DNA of 39,683 bases from JAGNRR01 sp964389575 (GTDB lineage Bacteria; Bacteroidota; Bacteroidia; Chitinophagales; Chitinophagaceae). The notes beneath the pieces are model-generated. The model was not told where the DNA came from and did no database searches. It saw only the letters and a program-made list of their open reading frames with translations. The stretch is taken from contig CAYMFF010000019.1 in NCBI GenBank assembly GCA_964389575.1, positions 1 through 39,683 on the forward strand, given 5' to 3'. Position numbers and translations under genes: made by a program. This document shows, one piece after another, positions 32,230-39,683 of this stretch (positions within the stretch are counted from its first letter, which is position 1; each line of letters opens with the position of its first letter).

Positions 32230-34149
32230 TTATTTCTTACTAATCATTAATTGGGTTCGATCCCACTTTTTTATTGTTTTGATGAAGCTTAGGAATTCTG
32301 GATAAACTTCTTTCTTAAATTCTTTACCGTAGGTCACTAATTTACGAAACACTACGAGCTTATTTTTTTTAGTAGGATCTTTTTGAATTAATAAATCAAA
32401 GGTCCCGAACTGAGTTTTTACTGAGACGGGCGTTGGAATCATTTTGGTGACAAAGCCTTTTGGCGTATTGATATAAATAGTATCAATTAAAGTTCTGCCC
32501 ATGGGTAATTTAAAATCAATGTTTCTTTCATTATCAAATGGTTGGTAGTACCACATTTTTTTATCAATAGTTATCGTAGGATAAAAATATAATCTCTTTT
32601 TGGCGAACAAGCTCGGTCTGTCTGTTCGGGACTTAATGCGCTCAATTACCTTGGGGTGTTTGCCATCAGTAATGGTATGTTCAAAACTTTCGAGGTTCAA
32701 AAATTTTAATGGGATTCGTTTTTCTAAATCTTGTTGCATTTTATGTTGATTCCAAGCATTAATCCTATAGCGCAATGATTCTTGAAGCATACTTTGATAA
32801 GTCGTTTGTCTTTGTATTTCATAATTGCCCAATGAATCTATTTTAAAATTAACTGTGCTAACCTTTGAATTGTTTTTGTAATGTAAGCGTTGTGTATTTG
32901 CTAGAGATCCACCAGTTTGAGCTACCAATAGTGCTTTTCTATTAGCGGTAAATTGACCAAGGTAACCGGGGCTTTGATGCTGACTTGTGCATTCCAGCCA
33001 GATAGAATCTTTTTCATTGGGCACGCATAGAATGACATGGTTGAACTGGTCACTCGGGAAGCTAGCATCTATAGGCATTGCGTTTTTACCAGAGCGAACA
33101 AGTGAATAAAACGATGGTATTTTCGCAACTTGCAAAATAGAATACATATAATTAGTAAGCGCTTTGCAGTCACCATAGCCTTTGTCTGAAACATATTGTG
33201 CATTAAAAGGTTGTAAACCTCCTATGCCAAATTGAAGGCTCACATAACGTGTATGGCTTTGCATATATTTGTAGAGTGCGTTTACTTTTTCTTGCGTTGT
33301 TTTATGAGACTCGCTTATGGCAATAATCTTTTTTTGTTCTTCTGGCCTCAGCGTATTACGACCCTTATTTAGATTATAAAAAAAGGAGCTTAAGGTTTCC
33401 CAAGAATTCATTTGTCCTTTAATATTAGAAACCGAAAATTGACTAAGGCTTACTTGAATGTTGGGTAAAACGTTTTTCAAATTTGGGATTAATTGCGTTT
33501 TTTTTATGGCTGGGATATTTGAATAATCCCAACGTATGGTATTCATTTTGCCTTTGGTGGTTATGGGTTCTTTTTCACTTTTATAATTAACTTTTAATGC
33601 GAGGTCGCTATTAATTTCGTATTGGGCTTGCTCACAAGATATCCCGAGGTCATTAACAGGAAGCCAAGATGCGATATGCATACTTTGTGCTAGTCTTTTT
33701 TTGACACTGTATGACACCGTGTATGGATAATCTGAATGCATAAAGCTGAAAATTTTCATTTTACTATCCGACATATCTAAGGCTTCATAGTTACTCGTAA
33801 CAGCAGATCGTATTACAACTTGATGTTGTTTCATCGATTTTATTTTTTTGCCGAATGCGTCATATAAATGAGCATATTTTATTTCTACTTCACTATTTTT
33901 ATCATAGTAGGCAAGTATATCGGCATGCGCTCTTCCTTTTTTATTAAGAATGGTAATGGTGTATTGCTCTTCAATGATTTGTTCTTTGATTGAAGGAAGG
34001 GTTACTATTCTTTTCTGTTCACGAATGACGACCTTAGCATCTTTTCTAAGCTCGGAAGGAATAGTTGCAACGGCAAATTTATTCGCTAAGACAAACTGGT
34101 TGCAGCTCATTAAAAGAATCAATAGCAGGGCAAGGTTTTTGACTTTCAT
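32230..34149 (-). CDS. DUF3857 / transglutaminase-like protein with intact Cys-His site
   Basis: 639 residues, exported (signal peptide to about LANK; the lipobox-like LLMSC at 12-16 would make it a lipoprotein). N-terminal DUF3857 domain (about 55-220), then a transglutaminase-like domain: GYGDCKALTNYM with Cys328, FNHVIL with His371, and IWLECTSQ with Glu386 at the usual Asp position. The C-terminal third is beta-rich. The family resembles periplasmic transglutaminase-like proteases of unknown target. It begins 1 nt after the stop of its paralogue, so the two are cotranscribed. Confidence 0.85.
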   Translation of the reverse strand: MKVKNLALLLILLMSCNQFVLANKFAVATIPSELRKDAKVVIREQKRIVTLPSIKEQIIEEQYTITILNKKGRAHADILAYYDKNSEVEIKYAHLYDAFGKKIKSMKQHQVVIRSAVTSNYEALDMSDSKMKIFSFMHSDYPYTVSYSVKKRLAQSMHIASWLPVNDLGISCEQAQYEINSDLALKVNYKSEKEPITTKGKMNTIRWDYSNIPAIKKTQLIPNLKNVLPNIQVSLSQFSVSNIKGQMNSWETLSSFFYNLNKGRNTLRPEEQKKIIAISESHKTTQEKVNALYKYMQSHTRYVSLQFGIGGLQPFNAQYVSDKGYGDCKALTNYMYSILQVAKIPSFYSLVRSGKNAMPIDASFPSDQFNHVILCVPNEKDSIWLECTSQHQSPGYLGQFTANRKALLVAQTGGSLANTQRLHYKNNSKVSTVNFKIDSLGNYEIQRQTTYQSMLQESLRYRINAWNQHKMQQDLEKRIPLKFLNLESFEHTITDGKHPKVIERIKSRTDRPSLFAKKRLYFYPTITIDKKMWYYQPFDNERNIDFKLPMGRTLIDTIYINTPKGFVTKMIPTPVSVKTQFGTFDLLIQKDPTKKNKLVVFRKLVTYGKEFKKEVYPEFLSFIKTIKKWDRTQLMISKK

Positions 34150-34150
34150 A

Positions 34151-36094
34151 TTACTTTTTTGAAATAATAATCGCGTTTTCGTTCAGTGAACTAATCGTGG
34201 CATAAAACTTTTTTAATTCAGAAAATTCATGCGGTTTGAATACCGATTTATTTAATTTCAGAATGGTACTAATTGAAACTTTCTCTTCGGTTTTTTCTAC
34301 AAAATAGTTGAAACTTCCTTTGTTATCCGGCAGTTCAATAATCGCAGATTCAGGCGTTTCAACCACCTTGAATCCTGATGGAATCTCAAGTTCTGAAGAA
34401 TAAACATAATACTTGGCGTAGGGCAATTCAATTGGGTACTTTCTGTTTTTGGCCTTTAGTGCGTTATCTAGTTTCTCTGAAGTGTATTTTTTTTCAAGAC
34501 GAATAGAATACTCCTCACCAAATTTTTCAAGTTCTTGGCTGCTGTAAGAATGTAACTGGTATAAAAAAGTATCTGTTTCGTTTTGTTTTAAATAGAATGA
34601 GTCTAAGCCATTTTCATCTTGCTTGGTCACTTTATGTTTTTTTTCAAATTCTTCAATAGTTTGTTTTCTTAGCGTCTTTCTCACAAGCATGGAAGCATAC
34701 TCTCCTAATTCCTTTTTGGTTGATGAAACTATTTTATTGTTTACTGTATCTAGGGTATAGGTCGTTGTTGTTTGTTGTATTTCTTTTATATTGTTAGCCG
34801 ATAAATTAACGGCTATATGTTTTTCATCTACGATATGTGCAAATCCATTGTAGCAAAAAGGAGGTAGCACACCAAATTTATAATAGGGTTTGCTAGCATC
34901 GAGAAATAGTACTTGCCCGTCTATTTTTAGATAACAAGCTACATGGTTTAGTTTACTTAATATTGGCACATCCATAATCGGTTTTCCGTTATTACGTGTA
35001 TTAATTAGAACCGGTGAGGTTCTGAATCCAAAATGTTTTAAGCAAGAAAATAAAAATAGATTGATGTCGGTAGAGTTGGTTTTTTTGTTCCGTACTATCT
35101 GACGTGGAACCAATTCTGGTTTGACAGAATTCGAATTTTTGCACTTGAATTGATTTCGTATTTTATAGTAAATACGTTGGGCGAGTTGAGTTTTGCTTTC
35201 TCCTTTTCTTTTGCGGATGTAGGTGTTAAAAAAGTTATGCGAGTTGAAAAATGGTTTATACCATTCTAATGTGCTTATCGTATTATCACAAAAGTCATCC
35301 CAGTTGGCTCTGTAGCCACTGCTTTTTTCAAAACTTAGTTTACAGATAAATTTATCATCAGCATAAGTAAGCGGTTCGGGCAGATAGGCCGGCAGGTCTT
35401 TAACGGTCCAGCGTTTCAATAAAAAAGGGTCATTGGGTTTTTTAGTGGCGCTATTATGAAAAGAATTGAACGGAACATTCATTTGAGGAATAATATAATA
35501 AGTCATTAAACGTGGGTGAACAAATTCAAAAGAAGAGGAAAGTACTGGGTATTTATCTTGAAAATGCCAATCGGGTATGTAGAAATAATAGTCCGAAAGA
35601 TAGGTGTATTCTAATTCTATGATAGCACCTACTTCAACTTTTGGAATGGTGAATTTTACTACGGACAATCCTTCTTGCTGATTGTCATAAAAAAAATCTT
35701 TTTTACCCATTTTGTAGGAGCTTACCTCCCCATCTTTTAATATATGAGTATATCCTGAAAACTTGCCGATTCGATTTGAGCCTAATAACTTAATAGAATT
35801 GTTAGCAAGCTTCTTTCCATTTTCTGAAAGTATTTTAATTCGCTTAGTTACTTTATGCTGTAGGGTCGTCACTTGTTCTTTTGCGATACCCATTCTGGCT
35901 GAACCATTATTTGCGATAATAACGGCATCTGCGGTTGTGTCAAATTTATGAGCCGACAAATCAAAATCAGCTGGTGTAACTTTCCCAAATAAAATCTTAG
36001 GTTCTGTTTCATTATCAAAATCAGTTGCACTTAAACCCAATGATAAAAAAAGAAAGAGAATAGTAAAAGAAGAATAAATAATACGGAGGGGCAT
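34151..36094 (-). CDS. DUF3857 protein with degenerate transglutaminase domain
   Basis: 647 residues, signal peptide MPLRIIYSSFTILFLFLSLGLSA. DUF3857 domain at about 75-235 (EQVTTLQHKVTKRIKILSENG; VPKVEVGAIIELEYTY-like), then the transglutaminase-like region where the GDC nucleophile motif is replaced by TNSTDIN (339-345; Asp343 at the Cys position), while LNHVACYL (His384) and LFLDASKP (Asp399) remain. It is therefore predicted not to be a Cys enzyme; this NSxD form recurs in the family. First gene of a minus-strand operon with its intact paralogue. TTTTG lies 2 nt before the ATG, a partial -7 box. Confidence 0.85.
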   Translation of the reverse strand: MPLRIIYSSFTILFLFLSLGLSATDFDNETEPKILFGKVTPADFDLSAHKFDTTADAVIIANNGSARMGIAKEQVTTLQHKVTKRIKILSENGKKLANNSIKLLGSNRIGKFSGYTHILKDGEVSSYKMGKKDFFYDNQQEGLSVVKFTIPKVEVGAIIELEYTYLSDYYFYIPDWHFQDKYPVLSSSFEFVHPRLMTYYIIPQMNVPFNSFHNSATKKPNDPFLLKRWTVKDLPAYLPEPLTYADDKFICKLSFEKSSGYRANWDDFCDNTISTLEWYKPFFNSHNFFNTYIRKRKGESKTQLAQRIYYKIRNQFKCKNSNSVKPELVPRQIVRNKKTNSTDINLFLFSCLKHFGFRTSPVLINTRNNGKPIMDVPILSKLNHVACYLKIDGQVLFLDASKPYYKFGVLPPFCYNGFAHIVDEKHIAVNLSANNIKEIQQTTTTYTLDTVNNKIVSSTKKELGEYASMLVRKTLRKQTIEEFEKKHKVTKQDENGLDSFYLKQNETDTFLYQLHSYSSQELEKFGEEYSIRLEKKYTSEKLDNALKAKNRKYPIELPYAKYYVYSSELEIPSGFKVVETPESAIIELPDNKGSFNYFVEKTEEKVSISTILKLNKSVFKPHEFSELKKFYATISSLNENAIIISKK

Positions 36095-36187
36095 AACAAA
36101 ATTTTCGAATTTAAAAATAATCTTATTATTACTTAGGAATAATAATCTTGAAAAGAAATTCTATAAAAATTGTATTTTGCTTCTTGA

Positions 36188-36610
36188 ATGAGCATGAAAG
36201 AACATTGGCAAACGGTTTACGCCAACAAAAAACTCACCGAAGTAAGTTGGTATCAGCCTGAACCTATTACAGCCATAGAATATTTGAAAGAGCTAAAAAT
36301 TTCAAAAGATGCTTCTATTATAGATGTTGGTGGAGGGGATGGTTTTTTCGTAGATTATTTACTGGAACATAATTATTCAAATATTACAGTGCTCGATATT
36401 TCAGAAAATGCTATCCGCAGAGCCAAAGAGCGTTTAGGCGAAAAGGCAAATACTGTGAACTGGATTGTATCGGATATAACTGAATTTAAAAGTAAACAAG
36501 CTTTTGATTTTTGGTATGACCGTGCTGTTTTTCATTTTTTGACATCGGATCAGGATATTGATTCTTATGTAGATAATTTGTCTAATTGCTTATCGAATAG
36601 TGGCAAAGTG
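36188..36610 (+). CDS. class I SAM-dependent methyltransferase (3' end missing in gap)
   Basis: First 141 residues of a small cytosolic methyltransferase. The opening HWQTVYANKKLTEVSWYQPEP is typical of a bacterial class I subgroup; motif I IIDVGGGDGFFVDYLL binds S-adenosylmethionine, TVLDISENAIRRAKERL is motif II, and WIVSDITEF and DRAVFHFL follow. The end is lost in the 100-N gap; the full protein is usually about 200 residues, so roughly 60 are missing. Just after the gap one frame reads RFG then TGA (36720-36722), which could be its C-terminus. Start at ATG 36188, with a second ATG at 36194. Confidence 0.8.
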
Positions 36611-36710
36611 NNNNNNNNNNNNNNNNNNNNNNNNNNNNNNNNNNNNNNNNNNNNNNNNNNNNNNNNNNNNNNNNNNNNNNNNNNNNNNNNNNNNNNNNNN
36701 NNNNNNNNNN
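36611..36710. other. assembly gap (100 N)
   Basis: Exactly 100 N, a fixed-size scaffold gap. It removes the end of the methyltransferase gene and part of the upstream region of the TraB/GumN gene. Unlike the gap at 29991, its flanks share no overlap or repeat. Confidence 0.95.
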
Positions 36711-36774
36711 AGATTTGGCTGATTTTAATCGAACTGATTGCTTTGGTCTATCTTTTGACATTAATATACTTGAC

Positions 36775-37674
36775 ATGAAAAAATTTACATTATTCTCTTT
36801 GGCTGCCACCTTTATTTTAGGCTGGACGAACTGCGATGCCCAAAACAAAAAATCAACGAAAACCAATAATGGTAAAACCTCTGTTTGGAAAGTGAGTAAG
36901 GGAGATCACTCAATTTATCTTGGCGGTACTGTTCATATTTTGCGCAAAGAAGATTATCCACTGCCCAAGGCTTTTGAAAATGCGTATAACGATTCTAAAG
37001 TATTAACTTTTGAAACAGACACTAAAGCACTCGGCGATCCAGGCTTGCAACAAAAAGTAATGAGCAAGGGAATGTATCAAGATGATAGAACCCTGCAAAC
37101 CGTACTTTCAAAGGAGACGTATAAAGAATTAGATGCCGCTTGCGGTAAATATGGTTTACCGATTGCCATGATGCAAAAAATGAAACCCGCTTTAGTGGTT
37201 ACAACAATTTCTGCCATGGCTATGAAAAAAGATATGGGGATGACCGAAGAAGGAGTAGATATGTATTTCACAAAAAAGGCAACAGAAGATAAAAAAGAAT
37301 TACAACAACTAGAGACGGTTGATGATCAAATAAACCGAATCACGATGATGGGCGAAGGAAAAGAGGATGAGTTTGTGTCTTATTCTCTAAAGGATATGAA
37401 AGACATGAAAACGACCTTGTTTGATTTAATTACAAATTGGAAGTCCGGCGAAAAAGAGGATATGAATAAAGAAATTCAGGACATGAAGAAAGATTATCCG
37501 GCTACCTATCAATCTTTACTGGTGGAAAGAAACAATAATTGGATGCCTCAAATATTTTCTTATTTAGAAAATGGTACGAAAGCGTTTATCTTAGTTGGAA
37601 CACTGCATTTGCACGGACCAGACGGATTATTGAATAAATTAAAAGAACAAGGTTATCAAATCTCTCAAATGTAA
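36775..37674 (+). CDS. TraB/GumN family protein
   Basis: 299 residues. Signal peptide MKKFTLFSLAATFILGWTNCDAQ, then the TraB/GumN domain (a Tiki-related, possibly metalloprotease fold): VWKVSKGDHSIYLGGTVHIL (37-56) and, near the end, FILVGTLHLHGPDGLLNKLKEQGY. Both GTxH motifs expected for the family are present. Exported role unknown. Start at ATG 36775 because it opens a clean signal peptide; the open frame continues up into the gap. Its TAA overlaps the ATG of the DinB gene by one base (TAATG), so the two are translationally coupled. Confidence 0.87.
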   Translation: MKKFTLFSLAATFILGWTNCDAQNKKSTKTNNGKTSVWKVSKGDHSIYLGGTVHILRKEDYPLPKAFENAYNDSKVLTFETDTKALGDPGLQQKVMSKGMYQDDRTLQTVLSKETYKELDAACGKYGLPIAMMQKMKPALVVTTISAMAMKKDMGMTEEGVDMYFTKKATEDKKELQQLETVDDQINRITMMGEGKEDEFVSYSLKDMKDMKTTLFDLITNWKSGEKEDMNKEIQDMKKDYPATYQSLLVERNNNWMPQIFSYLENGTKAFILVGTLHLHGPDGLLNKLKEQGYQISQM

Positions 37675-38192
37675 TGCGCAGTTTTATCGCCCCTCAACAA
37701 ACAGAATACCCGCCTTATTTCGAGCCGTATATAAGCAAGGTAAAAGATGAAGATATTTTATCCTTCCTGCAACTTCAGGCAAAAGAATTATTGTCAATTG
37801 TAGAAAATACAGATGATATTTTTCTTGACGATTCTTACGAAACAGGAAAATGGACTATGAAAGAATTGGTTATTCATCTAATCGATACAGAACGAATTTT
37901 TTGTACAAGAGCGTTACAAATTGCCCGAGGTGAAGCAAAATCCTTACCAGGTTATGAACAAGATGATTATGTTCGTGAAGCCGATGCTGCCAGAAGAACA
38001 AAAGAAAGTTTATTAGAAGAATATATCGCAAATCGAATTTCTACATTGGCTTTTTTTAAAGGGTTGTCAAAACAAACACACGGGAAAGTAGGAATTGCGA
38101 ATGAGCTAAATGTTTCAGTACGTAGCTTATTGTATGCCATAGCAGGGCATGAAAAGCATCACCTCGAAGTTTTGAAGAATAAATATTTGTAA
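37674..38192 (+). CDS. DinB family protein
   Basis: 172-residue four-helix-bundle protein of the DinB/YfiT-like superfamily. The metal-binding triad looks complete: His68 in ELVIHLIDTERIF and His159/His163 in AGHEKHHLEVL. Some relatives are thiol-dependent transferases (for example with bacillithiol or mycothiol), but the substrate here is unknown. Start ATG overlaps the TraB/GumN stop as TAATG. Confidence 0.87.
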   Translation: MRSFIAPQQTEYPPYFEPYISKVKDEDILSFLQLQAKELLSIVENTDDIFLDDSYETGKWTMKELVIHLIDTERIFCTRALQIARGEAKSLPGYEQDDYVREADAARRTKESLLEEYIANRISTLAFFKGLSKQTHGKVGIANELNVSVRSLLYAIAGHEKHHLEVLKNKYL

Positions 38193-38233
38193 TTTTTCTG
38201 GGAGTTGTAGTAACTTAGGGAAAAATTATAGAT

Positions 38234-39613
38234 ATGAAAAAACTATTACTGGGCATCTTTCTAATTACAAGTTTTGCAACTTATGCCCAACAAGCTCCTG
38301 GTTCTGGAGTTTTAAATGAAGATAAAAATTTCGAACAATTGGATACCGATCATCTTACTCCAGGTAAGATTACCTTGGGAACCGGCGATAAAACTCGAGG
38401 CCCTGCTCGTTGGTACGACATTGTAGATGCTGTATATAAATCTTATAATGGGGCTCTGAATATTTATGCAAATGATCATTACAATTTGTTGTGGTCGGAC
38501 ACTACGATTATGGCTCCCTACGGAAGTCCTCCAGAATATTCTGGTGTTTGGGTTAAATCGGTAGCATCGTATCTCGACCCCGTGGATCCTCGATATAATG
38601 ATCCTGCTCAGTATCCCGGCGAAACAGCCATAACATTTAATGATCCGTACACAATTGATTCTTTGTTTATTCCATTTATTTATACTCGAAATGCGGCAAA
38701 AACAAATGTTGTGGATACACTAGTTGTATCGGTAGTTTACGGAGACGGAAGTGGCAATCAAAATGATTTAGATATTCGATATTATGCACCAACCAGTCAA
38801 ACAGCCTCAAACCATGGTACCGATACACTTCGAGTTTTGCATGGTTTCATGGATTTAACGCCTACCTCAAGCAATTATCATGGTTATTTAGCTTCCACAC
38901 CAACCAAAAGAAGAACGATTCGTATTCCGCTTACTGCTAGTTCTGAAAATGATACAATTGTTTCCGGAACTGGAGAAGGTTTTAACTATGTTCAGGTTCC
39001 TATCAACTTAAATGTTCCAGCGGGTAACAAAGCAGCGGCAAGTATTGTATTTAAATCTGGTGATACTTGGACGCCTAATGCAGATACTTTATACATATCT
39101 GGTAACAGAGATAATCCTAATTTTAATAATTTCCGTTTCATAGCTTTTGAAGAAGTTGATGGAGGTTTTCAGCAATACACTAAGGGTGTCTGGTCTCAAT
39201 CAGCTCTTATGCGAAATGATACTGGTTTCTGGCGTAATCGTCACATTCCTTGCTATGCATTTAATAACACCTCATATGAGCACCAATGGTTTCAGTGGAA
39301 ATTAGATTGTCCTACATGTGGGCCCGTTAGCACAGTTAATCTTACATCTAGTATCGGTCAGTTAAAAACATATCCAAATCCTGCATCGAATAGTACCACG
39401 GTAGCTTTGTTAGCTGAAGAATCTTTGAATGATGTGGTCCTTGAATTATTGAGTATAAATGGAAGTGTTATCTCATCGTATGAAATTGGTGATGTAGAAC
39501 AGGATACCCGGATGGAAAAAGAAATTAATACCAAAGGAATTGCCCCGGGATTGTATCTCATTCAGATTCAAGCAGATCAAGGTAAGCAAACTTTAAAATT
39601 ATTGATAGAATAA
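38234..39613 (+). CDS. secreted T9SS type A cargo protein of unknown function
   Basis: 459 residues. Signal peptide MKKLLLGIFLITSFATYAQ; an extracellular domain of about 350 residues rich in Tyr/Asn/Asp and beta-strands with no recognised family (RYYAPTSQ, GFNYVQVPINLNVP, FRFIAFEEVDGG); and a type A sorting domain from about 376 (LKTYPNPASNSTTVALLA, LELLSINGSVISSYEI, GIAPGLYLIQI). Exported by the type IX system. It contains TAACTTAG (one mismatch from the -7 consensus) about 15 nt upstream of the ATG. Followed by a strong terminator. Confidence 0.82.
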   Translation: MKKLLLGIFLITSFATYAQQAPGSGVLNEDKNFEQLDTDHLTPGKITLGTGDKTRGPARWYDIVDAVYKSYNGALNIYANDHYNLLWSDTTIMAPYGSPPEYSGVWVKSVASYLDPVDPRYNDPAQYPGETAITFNDPYTIDSLFIPFIYTRNAAKTNVVDTLVVSVVYGDGSGNQNDLDIRYYAPTSQTASNHGTDTLRVLHGFMDLTPTSSNYHGYLASTPTKRRTIRIPLTASSENDTIVSGTGEGFNYVQVPINLNVPAGNKAAASIVFKSGDTWTPNADTLYISGNRDNPNFNNFRFIAFEEVDGGFQQYTKGVWSQSALMRNDTGFWRNRHIPCYAFNNTSYEHQWFQWKLDCPTCGPVSTVNLTSSIGQLKTYPNPASNSTTVALLAEESLNDVVLELLSINGSVISSYEIGDVEQDTRMEKEINTKGIAPGLYLIQIQADQGKQTLKLLIE

Positions 39614-39634
39614 AAAATTTATTTTATACCTACC

Positions 39635-39665
39635 AAAAGCCCAATGTGTAAGCATTGGGCTTTTT
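39635..39665 (+). terminator. rho-independent terminator after the last T9SS cargo gene
   Basis: Stem AAAAGCCCAATG / CATTGGGCTTTT (12 bp) with 6-nt loop TGTAAG, then T-rich bases to 39669. The A-rich start also makes it usable from the other strand. Confidence 0.9.
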
Positions 39666-39683
39666 CTTTAAGAGTTTTTTAAA

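Noticed and set aside
36582..36866. Open frames spanning the second N gap, including a fused end of the methyltransferase
   Set aside because: They are created by the 100-N run; the true sequence and frame through the gap are unknown.

Overview
The window looks like an AT-rich chromosomal segment of a Bacteroidota bacterium. The evidence is a PorZ-like protein beside recO, several secreted proteins ending in type IX secretion (T9SS) sorting domains of both the type A and the gliding/CHU_C-like type B form, DUF3857/transglutaminase proteins, and Bacteroidota-style promoters (TAnnTTTG at -7) with little sign of Shine-Dalgarno sites. The order cannot be fixed from this segment. Two runs of exactly 100 N (29991-30090 and 36611-36710) look like fixed-length scaffold gaps, so this is probably a draft or metagenome-derived assembly. 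I see no phage, transposase, CRISPR array, rRNA or tRNA.

Layout. 1-4.6 kb: a SulP anion transporter on the minus strand, then fumarylacetoacetase (last step of tyrosine/homogentisate breakdown) and a flavin-reductase-fold protein. 4.6-6.6 kb: a tight three-gene minus-strand operon with a cytosolic substrate-binding-fold protein, an SRPBCC protein and a lipoprotein. 6.6-9.7 kb: recO and porZ, divergent from an RND/MMPL exporter (9.8-12.1 kb). 12.2-16.4 kb: a secreted LRR protein, two paralogous outer-membrane beta-barrel-like proteins, and an MgtC-like / M48 peptidase / membrane protein run. 16.5-20.9 kb: a 1106-residue T9SS cargo protein with SBBP and PKD modules, and a secreted patatin. 21-24.2 kb: a POT peptide transporter with a strong terminator, then glycyl-tRNA synthetase. 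24.2-24.6 kb: two tiny tandem paralogous membrane-peptide genes. 24.6-28.5 kb: two convergent T9SS cargo genes. 28.7-31.8 kb: pyrE divergent from a Nudix gene, a duplicated repeat with a gap, then radC convergent with a UPF0173 hydrolase. 31.8-36.1 kb: an operon of two DUF3857 paralogues and a DUF1801 gene. 36.2-39.7 kb: a methyltransferase cut by the second gap, TraB/GumN, DinB and a last T9SS cargo gene with a clear terminator.

Most genes are housekeeping or envelope functions. A shared theme is the cell surface: PorZ belongs to the T9SS that would export or anchor the cargo proteins encoded at 16.5, 24.6, 26.7 and 38.2 kb. Three things stand out beyond ordinary annotation. First, a -7 box sits only 3-9 nt before the start codon in many genes, which suggests leaderless mRNAs. 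Second, a gene-plus-promoter tandem duplication encodes two small WNDGQ membrane peptides at 24242-24550. Third, a hairpin-bearing repeat is duplicated between the Nudix gene and radC and coincides with an assembly gap whose flanks overlap.
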